NCBI GenBank assembly: GCA_963746805.1
Contig: CAVVCQ010000006.1
Coordinates: 118,561-182,560 of the forward strand
Length of the DNA: 64,000 bases
Source: DATHTC01 sp963746805
GTDB lineage: Bacteria > Actinomycetota > Thermoleophilia > Gaiellales > Gaiellaceae
Reading direction: 5' to 3'
Both the position numbers and the translations under genes were made by a program. Positions 23,732 to 32,771 of the stretch are shown in pieces (position 1 is the first letter of the stretch; each line of letters starts with the position of its first letter). The notes under the pieces are model-generated. The model was not told the origin of the DNA. It saw only the letters and a program-made list of their open reading frames with translations, and did no database searches.

Positions 23732-26389
23732 GTGGCTGCCACCGCGGACGTCGTCGACGTCATCCTCCGCGACGGCCGGACGCTCAGGCTCCGGCCGCCG
23801 CGGCGCGAGGACGCCGACGCGCTGCTCGCCTTCTTCGGCGGCCTCTCGGAGCGGAGCCTCTACCTCCGCTTCCACGGCCTCCCCGCCGTCCGCCCACAGC
23901 TGGTCGAGCCCGTGCTCGAGCCCGACTGGACGGAACGCGGCGCCCTGCTCGGCACGGTCGCCGCCGACGACGGCGAGGAGCAGGTCGTCGCGCTCGCGAA
24001 CTACGTCCGCCTGCGCGACCCGAGCCTCGCCGAGTCGGCCTTCACCGTCGCCGACGCGTGGCAGGGCCGCGGTATCGGCACGCGCCTGCTGGAGCAGCTC
24101 GCCGCCCGCGCGTCCGGCGTCGGGATCGAACGCTTCGTCGCCGAGGTGATGCCCGACAACCGGGCGATGCTCGGCGTCTTCGAGCACGTCGGGTTCCGGC
24201 TGACGCGCGTGCTCGAGAGCGGGACGATCGAGGTGCAGTTCCCGATCGCGCAGACCGAGGCGTACGAGCTGCACGTCGCCGAGCGCGACCACGAGGCGGT
24301 CGTGGCCTCGCTGCGACCGTTCTTCGAGGCCGGCACCGTCGCCGTCGTGGGCGCCTCGCGCAAGCGCGGATCGATCGGCGGCGAGCTCTTCCGCAACATC
24401 CTTGCGGCGGACTTCGCGGGTGCAGCCCACCCGGTGAACCTCAAGGGCGAGCCGGTAGCCGGCGTCCAGGCGTACACGTCGATCACGGACATCCCCGGCG
24501 ACGTCGACCTGGCCGTGATCTCGCTGCCCGGCGAAGCGGTGATCGCCGCCGCCGACGAGGCGCTGCGCAAGGGCGTGAAGGCGGTCGTCGTCATCTCGGC
24601 CGGCTTCGCCGAGATCGGCAGCGAGGGCGCGGCCCGGCAGGACCGCCTGCTCGAGCTCGTCCGCGCGCACGGCGCCCGCATGATCGGCCCGAACTGCCTC
24701 GGCATCGCCGTCTACGGGCGCGGGCTCGACGCCACCTTCGCCGCCCGCGCGGCGCCGCCCGGGAATATCGGCTTCTCCTCGCAGTCCGGCGCGCTCGGCC
24801 TCGCCATGCTCGAGGCGGCCGAGGCGCGCGGGCTCGGGCTCTCGTCCTTCGTCTCGATCGGGAACAAGGCGGACGTCTCCTCCAACGACCTCATCGAGTA
24901 CTGGGAGGACGACCCCGAGACGAGCGTGGTCATGCTCTATGTGGAGTCCTTCGGCAATCCGCGGCGTTTCGGCCGCATCGCCCGCCGCGTCGCCCGGCGC
25001 AAGCCGATCCTCGCCCTGAAGAGCGGGACGACGAGCGCCGGCCAGCGCGCGGCCTCGTCGCACACCGCCGCGCTCGCGGGCTCCGAGGCCGCGGTCGACG
25101 CGCTCTTCCACCAGGCCGGCGTGATCCGGGCCACCTCGCTCGAGGAGCTCATCGACGTCGCCGCCCTGCTCTCGACGCAGCCGGAGCCGCGCGGCCGAAG
25201 CGTGGCGCTGATCACGAACGCGGGCGGGCTCGGGATCCTCGGCGCAGACGCCTGCGAGGCCGCCGGCCTGGAGCTCGCCTCGCTGTCCCCCGAGACGGTC
25301 GAGCGCATTGGGCCGCTCCTGCCCGTGGAGGCGTCGCTCGCGAACCCGGTCGACATGCTCGGCTCGGCCACCGACCGCACGTACGCGGAGGTGCTGCCGG
25401 CGATCCTCGAGGACCCGGCCGTGGACGCCGCGATCGTCATGTTCGTCCCGGCCGTGACGGCGACGGCGGAGGCGGTCGCGGAGGCGATCGAGGCCGCGGC
25501 GCGCGCGACCGCCGCGGACAAGCCGATCCTCGCCGTGGTGATGTCGGCCGCGGGGATCCCGAACGCCCTCGTCGGCGGCCGGGCGGCCGCGTTCGCGTAC
25601 CCCGAGTCGGCAGCCCGCGCGCTCGGCCGCGCGGCGGCACGCGCTGAGTGGCTGCGGCGCCCGCAGGGCACGGTGCCGGAGCTCGAGGGAATCGACCGCG
25701 CGGCCGCGGAGGCCGTGGTCGAGGAGGCACTGGCCGGCACGGACGACGCGTGGCTGACACCGGAGCAGACGCGCCGGCTGCTCGAGGCCTACGGCCTGCC
25801 GCTCGTCCCGGAGCGCACCGTCGCGACGATCGACGAGGCGGTGGAGGCCGCGGAGGCGCTCGGCTACCCGGCCGTGGTGAAGACGGCCGCGCCCGGGGTG
25901 CACAAGACCGAGATCGGCGGCCTCGCCCTCGACCTGGGCGATGCGGACGCCGTGCGTGAGGCGGCGGAGCGGATCGGGCCGCCGCTCGTCGTCCAGCCGA
26001 TGATCCCCAAGGGGACGGAGCTCCTCGCCGGGCTCGTCCAGGACCCGGTGTTCGGCCCGCTCGTCGCCTTCGGCCCCGGCGGCGTGTTCGCGGAGCTGAT
26101 CGGCCGCGCGACCTTCCGCATCGCGCCGCTGACCGACGTGGACGCCGCCGAGCTCGTCACCGGCGGCGCGGCCGGGCGGCTCGTCGCCGGCTTCCGCGGC
26201 GCGCCCCCGGCCGACGTCGATGCGCTCAGCGACCTCGTCCATCGGCTCGGGCGCCTCGGGGAGGAGCTGCCTCAGGTGGCCGAGCTCGACCTCAACCCGG
26301 TGCTCGCGACCGCCGACAGGGTCGTCGCGGTCGACGCACGCGTCCGCGCCTCGCGGGCCGAGCGCATCCGCCGTACGAAGTCCTGGTAG
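23732..26389 (+). CDS. GNAT-acyl-CoA synthetase (NDP-forming) fusion, Pat-like
   Basis: 885 residues. An N-terminal GNAT acetyltransferase (1-165, with AWQGRGIGTRLLEQLAARA binding acetyl-CoA) is followed by an acetyl-CoA-synthetase-like CoA-binding fold (VAVVGASRKRGSIGGELFRN onward), two ligase domains with SSHTAALAGSE near residue 445 (the His phosphorylated in true synthetases) and a C-terminal ATP-grasp domain (660-885). This is the protein lysine acetyltransferase (Pat/PatZ) layout with GNAT at the N-terminus, as usual in actinobacteria. Probably acylates metabolic enzymes. GTG start 13 bp after nirK, so possibly co-transcribed. Confidence 0.9.
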   Translation: MAATADVVDVILRDGRTLRLRPPRREDADALLAFFGGLSERSLYLRFHGLPAVRPQLVEPVLEPDWTERGALLGTVAADDGEEQVVALANYVRLRDPSLAESAFTVADAWQGRGIGTRLLEQLAARASGVGIERFVAEVMPDNRAMLGVFEHVGFRLTRVLESGTIEVQFPIAQTEAYELHVAERDHEAVVASLRPFFEAGTVAVVGASRKRGSIGGELFRNILAADFAGAAHPVNLKGEPVAGVQAYTSITDIPGDVDLAVISLPGEAVIAAADEALRKGVKAVVVISAGFAEIGSEGAARQDRLLELVRAHGARMIGPNCLGIAVYGRGLDATFAARAAPPGNIGFSSQSGALGLAMLEAAEARGLGLSSFVSIGNKADVSSNDLIEYWEDDPETSVVMLYVESFGNPRRFGRIARRVARRKPILALKSGTTSAGQRAASSHTAALAGSEAAVDALFHQAGVIRATSLEELIDVAALLSTQPEPRGRSVALITNAGGLGILGADACEAAGLELASLSPETVERIGPLLPVEASLANPVDMLGSATDRTYAEVLPAILEDPAVDAAIVMFVPAVTATAEAVAEAIEAAARATAADKPILAVVMSAAGIPNALVGGRAAAFAYPESAARALGRAAARAEWLRRPQGTVPELEGIDRAAAEAVVEEALAGTDDAWLTPEQTRRLLEAYGLPLVPERTVATIDEAVEAAEALGYPAVVKTAAPGVHKTEIGGLALDLGDADAVREAAERIGPPLVVQPMIPKGTELLAGLVQDPVFGPLVAFGPGGVFAELIGRATFRIAPLTDVDAAELVTGGAAGRLVAGFRGAPPADVDALSDLVHRLGRLGEELPQVAELDLNPVLATADRVVAVDARVRASRAERIRRTKSW

Positions 26390-26468
26390 CGCCTGCGGCG
26401 CTCTACGGATGCCGCGCCGCCCCCCGGGCGTGACGATCGGGTGGTCCGACACGCGAAGGGAGCGCACG

Positions 26469-27134
26469 ATGAAGATCAGGCAGTTGATGACGAGGGACGT
26501 CGCCACGGTCACGCCCGGCACGACGCTGAAGGAAGTCGCGCGCGTCCTCACCCGGCGCGGCATCTCCGGCGTGCCGGTCGTCGACACCGGCGGCGCCGTT
26601 CTGGGCGTCGTGTCAGAGGCGGACGTGCTGGTGAAGGAGCGCGGCCCCGAAGGCAGGCCCGCGGGCCGGTTCGCGTGGTTCACGGACGGGCGCGACCCCG
26701 CCGCCGACGCCAAGGTCGCGGCCCGCACGGCGGCCGAGGCGATGACCTCCCCGGCGCTGACGATCGGCCCGGAGCGACCGGCCTCGGCCGCGGCTCGGCT
26801 CATGATCGAGCGCGGGATCAACCGCTTGCCGGTCGTACAGGACGGCGCACTCGTCGGGATCGTCACGCGCGCCGACCTCGTCCGCGCCTTCACGCGGCCC
26901 GACGGCGAGCTCGCCAGGGAGATCCGCGCGGACGTGGTCGAGCGCGCCATGTGGCTCTCGCGCGACCAGATCGAGGTCACGGTCGTGGACGGCGAGGTCG
27001 CGCTCGCGGGCTCCGTCGAGTCGCGGGTCGACGCGGAGGTGCTCGAGCTGCTCACGGCGCGCGTGCCCGGGGTCGTCTCCGTCTCGTCGCGCGTGCGCTG
27101 GCGGACGGACTCGGAGCCCGCGCATGCCCGGTAG
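26469..27134 (+). CDS. CBS-pair protein with C-terminal BON domain
   Basis: 221 residues. Two CBS motifs (MTRDVATVTPGTTLKEVARV ... GISGVPVVD, and MTSPALTIGPERPASAAARL ... INRLPVVQDGALVGIVTRAD) form a nucleotide-sensing Bateman module, and the last ~70 residues are a BON domain (QIEVTVVDGEVALAGSVESR). CBS-BON proteins are common single-gene stress or dormancy regulators in actinobacteria. ATG at 26469 follows gaagggagcg. It overlaps the next small gene by 11 bp. Confidence 0.9.
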   Translation: MKIRQLMTRDVATVTPGTTLKEVARVLTRRGISGVPVVDTGGAVLGVVSEADVLVKERGPEGRPAGRFAWFTDGRDPAADAKVAARTAAEAMTSPALTIGPERPASAAARLMIERGINRLPVVQDGALVGIVTRADLVRAFTRPDGELAREIRADVVERAMWLSRDQIEVTVVDGEVALAGSVESRVDAEVLELLTARVPGVVSVSSRVRWRTDSEPAHAR

Positions 27135-27438
27135 CGTCGTCGTCGTGGCGCCGCTCACCCGCGGCGCGGCCAGGGCCGCGGAGGCGCTGATCGCCGCAGG
27201 GCCGCCGTTCGACCTCGCCGGCACGGGCGTGACGGCGCACTCCGTCTTCCTCTCCGGCGGCGAGGCCGTCTTCCTCTTCGAGGGCGCCGAGAGCGACCTC
27301 ACCCTCGACGCGCTCGGCGGCGACCCGGTCGTCTCAGCGGCGTTCGCCCGCTGGGCGCCGCTCCTCGCGGGCGCGCCGCGGGTCGCCCGCGAGCGCTACT
27401 GCTGGACCTCGTCGAGCAGCCCGCGACCGAGCGCGTAG
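27124..27438 (+). CDS. Small hypothetical protein
   Basis: 104 residues in the frame after the CBS-BON gene, with ggag eight bases upstream. The body (VVVVAPLTRGAARAAEALIA ... AHSVFLSGGEAVFLFEGAES) looks like a compact alpha/beta ferredoxin-like fold of the kind found in small mutarotase/monooxygenase-like proteins, but I do not recognise it. The last 43 bp overlap the convergent response-regulator gene, so the true end may be nearer 27,400 if a base is wrong. Confidence 0.6.
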   Translation: MPGSVVVVAPLTRGAARAAEALIAAGPPFDLAGTGVTAHSVFLSGGEAVFLFEGAESDLTLDALGGDPVVSAAFARWAPLLAGAPRVARERYCWTSSSSPRPSA

Positions 27439-28049
27439 CGCACGAGCTCGGCGCGGGTCGAGAGACGCAGCTTCTGCATGATGTGCGCCCGGTGCGTCTC
27501 CGCCGTGCGGACGGAGATGAAGAGCATCTTCGCGATCTCCTGATTGGTGTGCCCGAGCGCGAGCAGGCGCAGCACCTCGCGCTCGCGGTCTGAGAGCGGG
27601 TCCTCCTCGGCGCGGTGCCGCGCCTCCGCCTCCGCGGCGACGAGGCGCGCCCCGAGCGCCGGGTGCACGTAGCTGCCCCCGTTCGCCACCTCGCGCACAG
27701 CGGCCACGACCTCGGCGTCGACGGCCTCCTTGAGGACGTAGCCCGACGCGCCCGCGGCGAACGCCTCCCTCACGTACGACGGGTCGTCCTGCATCGACAG
27801 CACGAGCACCTTCGCCTCGGGCGCGGCCTCGAGCACGCCGGGGATCGCCTCGATCCCGGACTTCTCCGGCATGACGACGTCCATCAGGACGACGTCGGGC
27901 CTGTTCTCGATCGTCGCGTAGATCGCCTGGCGGCCGTTTCCCGCCTCGCCGACGACCTCGATGTCCTCCTCGGCGTCGAGGAGCAGGCGCAGGCCGGTCC
28001 GCACGACGGCGTGGTCGTCGACGATCAGGACGCGGATCGGCTCGCTCAT
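27396..28049 (-). CDS. NarL/DevR-type response regulator
   Basis: 217 residues. Receiver domain with VLIVDDHAVVRTGL and the phospho-acceptor Asp in VVLMDVVMPEKSGIEA; the conserved Lys is in GYVLKEA. A LuxR-type HTH follows (LSDREREVLRLLALGHTNQE then ISVRTAETHRAHIMQKL). The start overlaps the stop of the upstream kinase gene by 4 bp, so the pair forms one two-component system. Confidence 0.95.
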   Translation of the reverse strand: MSEPIRVLIVDDHAVVRTGLRLLLDAEEDIEVVGEAGNGRQAIYATIENRPDVVLMDVVMPEKSGIEAIPGVLEAAPEAKVLVLSMQDDPSYVREAFAAGASGYVLKEAVDAEVVAAVREVANGGSYVHPALGARLVAAEAEARHRAEEDPLSDREREVLRLLALGHTNQEIAKMLFISVRTAETHRAHIMQKLRLSTRAELVRYALGRGLLDEVQQ

Positions 28050-29686
28050 CTCGTCGGAACCTCTACCACCAACGTCGTCCCGGCGCCCGGTGCCGACTCG
28101 AGCTCGAGCCTGCCGCCGAGCAGAGAGATCCGCTCGCGCATCCCGATGATCCCGAGTCCGCCCTCCGTGGTGACGACCACCTCGTCGGGCGCGAACCCCT
28201 CGCCGTCGTCCTCGACGACGGTCACGACGGACGCGGCCTTGAGCGTCAGCGTGACGCTCACGTGCCTGGCGCCGGCGTGCTTCACGACGTTCGTCAGCGC
28301 CTCCTGCACGATGCGGTAGAGCGCGGTCTCGACCTCGGGAGGGAGGCGGTCCGGGCCGATCCGCGCCTCGAGCTCGACGGCGATGCCCGACTGCTCGCGG
28401 AAGGTGTCGAGGAGTCGCTCGAGCGCCGGCACGAGTCCGAAGTCGTCGAGCGCCTTCGGCCGGAGCTCGACCGCGAGCCGCCGCACGTCCTGCAGCGTCG
28501 AGACGACGAGCTCGCGCACCTGCGCCGTCTCAGGCCCTTCCTCGAGCGAGCGGAGGCCGAGCAGGATCGACGTCAGCGCCTGCCCCGTCTCGTCGTGGAG
28601 CTCGCGGGCCAGCCGCTTCCGCTCGAGCTCCTGCGCCTCGACGACGCGACGCAGCGAATCTCGGCTGACGCGGTGGGAGAGGTCGACGGCGGTCGCGGCC
28701 CGGGTGGCCAACGTCTCGGCGAGCCGCTGGTCGTCGCTGCTGAAGCGCCCGTCCCCGCTCCGCTTGTCGTAGGCGGCGAGAACGCCGAGGGCCCGTTCGC
28801 GGTGCAGGAGCGGGACGTAGAGCCCGGTGCGTGCCTGCAGCCGCCGCGCGAGCTCGGGGTTGCTCTCCGGGTCGTCGAGGAGCGAGTCGGCGCGCTCGGA
28901 GCGGCGGCGCTCGAGCACCCGCGCGCTCTTCGTCGTGCCGAGCGGGAACCGCAGCCCGACCGTGTCGTCGCCGACGTCCCCGCTCGCCGCGGCCACCCGC
29001 AGCGCGTCGCCGTCCGGGAGCATGATCAGCACGGCGCGCGCGTCGACGAGCTCCCGCAGGCGCGTCACGATCAGCCCGAGCAGGCGCGGCAGGTCGAGCT
29101 CCGACGCGAGTGCGTCGCCGACCTCGGTCAGCGACTCGAGCTGCCGCAGCCAGCGCGTGGCCGACTCGTACAGGCGCGCGTTCTCGATCGCGACCGCGGC
29201 CTGCGCGGCGAGCAGCGAGACGAGCTCCTCGTCGTCGTCGGTGAACTCGCCGCCGTCCTCCTTCTCGCTCAGGTACAGGTTCCCGTAGGCGACGCCCCGG
29301 AGGAGGATCGGCACGCCGAGGAAGGAGTGCATCTCCGGGTGCCCGGGCGGGAAGCCGACCGAGCGCGGGTCCTCGGAGATCTCGTGCAGCCGCAGCGGCC
29401 GGGCGTCGCTGATGAGCACGCCGAGGATCCCGCGGCCGCGCGGCAGGTCGCCGATCCGCGCATGCGTGTCCTCGTCGACGCCGTGCGTGAGGAAGCGCTC
29501 GAGCTGCGTCCCGGCCTGGTCGATCACGCCGAGCGCGGCGTACCGCGCGCCGGTGAGCCGCGCGGCCGCCTCCACGAGCCGCTGGAGGACGGCGTCGAGC
29601 GAGAGCTCGGAGCTGAGGGCGATTCCGACGTCGACGAGCGCCCGCAGGCGCCCGCCGCTCTGCATCTCGCCGCGGTGCGACGCCAC
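28046..29686 (-). CDS. GAF-domain sensor histidine kinase (DevS-like)
   Basis: 546 residues, no membrane helices: two GAF domains (~15-175 and ~190-340), a HisKA_3 phospho-acceptor helix with ELERKRLARELHDETGQALT, and an HATPase domain with N-box EALTNVVKHAG, then VEDDGEGF and GLGIIGMRERISLLGG. The layout matches the DevS/DosT group, where GAF domains may hold haem or small ligands; I cannot identify a haem His with confidence. Coupled to the response regulator gene through ATGA. Divergent from the sigma factor at 29.8 kb. Confidence 0.94.
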   Translation of the reverse strand: MASHRGEMQSGGRLRALVDVGIALSSELSLDAVLQRLVEAAARLTGARYAALGVIDQAGTQLERFLTHGVDEDTHARIGDLPRGRGILGVLISDARPLRLHEISEDPRSVGFPPGHPEMHSFLGVPILLRGVAYGNLYLSEKEDGGEFTDDDEELVSLLAAQAAVAIENARLYESATRWLRQLESLTEVGDALASELDLPRLLGLIVTRLRELVDARAVLIMLPDGDALRVAAASGDVGDDTVGLRFPLGTTKSARVLERRRSERADSLLDDPESNPELARRLQARTGLYVPLLHRERALGVLAAYDKRSGDGRFSSDDQRLAETLATRAATAVDLSHRVSRDSLRRVVEAQELERKRLARELHDETGQALTSILLGLRSLEEGPETAQVRELVVSTLQDVRRLAVELRPKALDDFGLVPALERLLDTFREQSGIAVELEARIGPDRLPPEVETALYRIVQEALTNVVKHAGARHVSVTLTLKAASVVTVVEDDGEGFAPDEVVVTTEGGLGIIGMRERISLLGGRLELESAPGAGTTLVVEVPTR

Positions 29687-29772
29687 GCGGCGAGTATCGC
29701 AGGCGTCCGGGAATTCACGGACGCCGTTCGGCGGGCGCGCGGATGCCGCCCGGGTGCCCGTCAGGCACGGTG

Positions 29773-30627
29773 ATGCCGATGGCTCCGGCGCTCGCAGCTG
29801 TCCCCGATCCGCCCGCGAAGGACGGCGGGGAGACGGACGGGCTGGCCCGCTTCCTCGGCGAGATCGTGCGGCACCCGCTGCTGACCCCGGCCGAGGAAGT
29901 GCGGCTCGCGAAGCGGGTCGAGCGCGGCGACCCGGCTGCGAAGACGCGCATGATCGAGTCGAACCTCCGGCTCGTGGTCTCGATCGCGAAGCAGTACCGC
30001 GGCCTCGGCCTCCCCTTCGACGACCTGATCCAGGAGGGCGCGATCGGGCTCAACCGCGCCGTCGAGAAGTTCGACTGGCGCCGCGGCCACAAGTTCTCGA
30101 CCTACGCGACGTGGTGGATCCGGCAGGCCGTCCAGCGGGCGATCTCCCGGCAGGCGCGGACGATCCGGCTCCCGATCCATGTCATCGAGCGGAGGCACCG
30201 GCTCGTCACGGCCGCCTCCGATCTCGAGAGCGCGCTCGGCCGCGAGGCCACCAGCCACGAGCTGTCCGACGCGACGGGGCTATCGCTCCGGCAGATCGAC
30301 GAGACCGTGCAGGCCTGCCGGCCGCCGGCATCGCTCGAGCAGCCGGTCGCGTCCGAGGCCGAGGACGTGCTCGGCGACCTCGTCGCGGACGAGGCTGCGG
30401 CCGACCCGTTCGAGCGCGCCGCGCAGGAGGAGGAGCGGCTCCGGGTCCGCCAGGCGCTGGCGACGCTGACCGCGCGCGAGCGGCTCGTGCTGGAAGAGCG
30501 ATTCGGCTTCGACGGCGAGAGCCGGACGCTCGAGGAGATCGGCGGCCTGGTCGGCGTCACGCGCGAGCGCGTCCGCCAGCTCGAGCTGCAGGGCCTGCGG
30601 AAGCTGGCCGGGCTGCCGCGTCCCTAG
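29773..30627 (+). CDS. Group 2-type sigma-70 factor
   Basis: About 284 residues of the SigA/RpoD family without the long N-terminal region 1.1. Region 1.2 begins DGLARFLGEIVRHPLLTPAE. Regions 2.1-2.4 contain MIESNLRLVVSIAKQYRGLG, FDDLIQEGAIGLNRAVEKFD and KFSTYATWWIRQAVQRAI. Region 3 and region 4.2 (TLEEIGGLVGVTRERVRQLE) complete it. Probably an alternative (stress or stationary) sigma, since the spacer is short. ATGs at 29743, 29773 and 29779 are all possible; 29773 has an AGG box at a fair distance. Its stop overlaps the convergent glgP stop. Confidence 0.92.
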   Translation: MPMAPALAAVPDPPAKDGGETDGLARFLGEIVRHPLLTPAEEVRLAKRVERGDPAAKTRMIESNLRLVVSIAKQYRGLGLPFDDLIQEGAIGLNRAVEKFDWRRGHKFSTYATWWIRQAVQRAISRQARTIRLPIHVIERRHRLVTAASDLESALGREATSHELSDATGLSLRQIDETVQACRPPASLEQPVASEAEDVLGDLVADEAAADPFERAAQEEERLRVRQALATLTARERLVLEERFGFDGESRTLEEIGGLVGVTRERVRQLELQGLRKLAGLPRP

Positions 30628-32698
30628 CGCCGTTGCGCGAACCGGCTCGCGTGGGCGGGCAGGTAGTACCGCTCGACGTACTCGGCGACCATCCGGCCGG
30701 TGTTGAAGCGCTCGCCGACCTGCGCGATCGACTCGCGCATCATCGCGAGCCACCGCTGCGGGAGCCCCGCGCCGTCGCGGTCGTAGAAGGCCGGGACGAC
30801 CTCGTGCTCCAGCACGCCGAGCAGCGCGGCGGCGTCGGCCGCGTCGCCGGCGGCCTCGTCCGCGTGCTCCTCCGTCCCGCCGATCGCCCAGCCGAGCTCC
30901 GGGCCGAAGCCCTCGGCCCACCAGCCGTCGAGGATCGAGAGGTTGAGCGCCCCGTTCATCGCCGCCTTCATCCCGCTCGTGCCGGACGCCTCGAGCGGCC
31001 GGCGCGGGTTGTTGAGCCAGACGTCGACGCCCTGGACGAGCACGCGCGCGAGCGTCATCTCGTAGTCCTCGAGGAAGACGACGCGGCCGCCGAAGCGCGG
31101 GTCGCGCGAGAGCTCGACGATGCGGCGGATCAGCTGCTTGCCGCCCTCGTCGGCGGGATGCGACTTGCCGGCGACGACGAGCTGCACGGGCCGCGACGGC
31201 TCGTTGAAGAGCCACGCCAGCCGCGCTGTGTCGGCGAACAGCAGGGTCGCACGCTTGTACGTCGCGAAGCGCCGGGCGAAGCCGATCGTCAGCGCGTCGG
31301 GATCGAGCCCGAACAGGCGCCGCCGCCGCCGAGCTGCCGCTCGAAGCGCCGACGGGCGACGTCGACGAGCTCCCGCTTGCACCGGGCGTGGAGCTCCCAC
31401 AGCTCCTCGTCGGAGAGGCCGCGCGCCGCGGCCCAGCCGTCGGCGTCCGGGTCGCCGTCGAGGCGCGCGCCCCGCGAGCGGAGGGCGTGCGCGAGCTCGG
31501 CGCCGACCCAGGTCGGGCCGTGGACGCCGTTCGTGATCGAGCCGATGGGAACCTCGGCCGGGTCGCGCTCGGGCCAGACGTCGGCCCACATCTCGCGCGC
31601 GACGCGTCCGTGGAGCGCCGAGACGCCGTTCGCGTAGGCCGAAGTACGCAGCGCGAGCGGGGTGAGGCCGAAGCTGTGCTCGTCGCCGTTCGCGCGCGCG
31701 AACCGGAGGACGTCTTCCCACACGCCGCCGTAGCGCTCGATCGCGGCGCCGAGGTAGCGGCGCACGAGCTCGGGTTCGAAGACCTCGTTCCCGGCCGGCA
31801 CGGGCGTGTGCGTGGTGAAGACCGTCGTCGCGCGAACCTGCTCGATCGCCTCGTCGCGACCGACGCCGGCGACGAGCAGCGCGCGGACGCGCTCGAGCAC
31901 GAGAAACGCGGAGTGGCCCTCGTTCATGTGGAAGACCGTCGGCTCGAGCCCGAGCGCCCGCAGCGCGCGCACGCCGCCGATCCCGAGGACGAGCTCCTGC
32001 CGCAGCCGCTGCTCGCGGTCGCCGCCGTACAGCGTCCACGTGACACCGCGGGCGCGGTCCGAGTTGCCCTCGACGTCCGTGTCGAGGAGGTACAGGCGCG
32101 TGCGCCCGGCATCGGCGCGCCAGATGCGCACGGTCACGTCCTCGCCGTCGAGGTGGACGCGGACCTCGGGCTCCTCGAGCGTCAGCGCCAGCCGCGCGGG
32201 GTCGTTCGTCGGGTAGCGCTCGACCTGCCAGCCGGACTCGTCGAGCCCCTGGCGGAAGTAGCCCTCGCGGTAGAGGAGCCCCACGCCGACGAGCGGCACG
32301 CCGAGGTCCGAGGAGGACTTGAGGTGGTCGCCGGCGAGCACGCCGAGGCCGCCGGAGTAGATCGGCAGGCTCTCGTCGAGCCCGAACTCGGTGGAGAAGT
32401 ACGCGACGAGGAAGTCGCCGTCGTGCCCGTGGCGCTCCCACCAGGTCTCGCGCTCGAGCTGCGCGCGGATGTCGGCCCGCGCCTCCTCCAGCGCGACGCG
32501 GAAGCCGGGATCGTCGGCCGCGCGCGCGAGGGCCTCGTCCGGGCACTCGGCGAGCAGGGCCCGCGGGTTGTGCTCGACTCGCGCCCACGTCTCGGGGTCG
32601 AGCCGCTCGAAGAGGGCGCGGGCGGAGGGGTGCCAGCAGAAGGCGAAGTTCCCGGCCAGCTCTTCGAGCGCGGCGCGGACGGTCTGGTGGTCGCTCAC
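30624..32698 (-). CDS. glgP: Alpha-glucan (glycogen/maltodextrin) phosphorylase, frameshifted
   Basis: PLP-dependent phosphorylase that releases glucose-1-phosphate from alpha-1,4-glucans, ~690 residues of the shorter bacterial/archaeal type with its extra N-terminal domain (LAGNFAFCWHPSARALFERL). Landmarks: FSTEFGLDESLPIYSGGLGV, HMNEGHSAFL, FTTHTPVPAGNEVF and the PLP-lysine loop EASGTSGMKAAMNGALNLS. The frame breaks once near 31,310-31,330, in a run of GCCGCC repeats: the first part ends after FERQLGGG and the second resumes at RLFGLDPDALTIGFARRFAT. A slip in this repeat (sequencing or real) explains it. Monocistronic. Confidence 0.92.
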
Positions 32699-32771
32699 GG
32701 GTGGGGTGTCCTCGTCTGGTTCCGGGCGGAAAAACGCCCGCGACCGGCGGGCCGGCGGATGATAGCGACCG

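Noticed and set aside
23384..27055. 1,223-residue reverse-strand open frame
   Set aside because: It is the antisense of nirK, the Pat-like gene and the CBS-BON gene; its sequence is Arg/Asp/Glu/Gly-biased nonsense with no domain, typical of GC-rich shadows.
32722..32740. Hairpin cgggcg-gaaaaa-cgcccg between glgP and the MFS gene
   Set aside because: Only a 6-bp stem with the A/T run in the loop rather than after it; not good enough to call a terminator.
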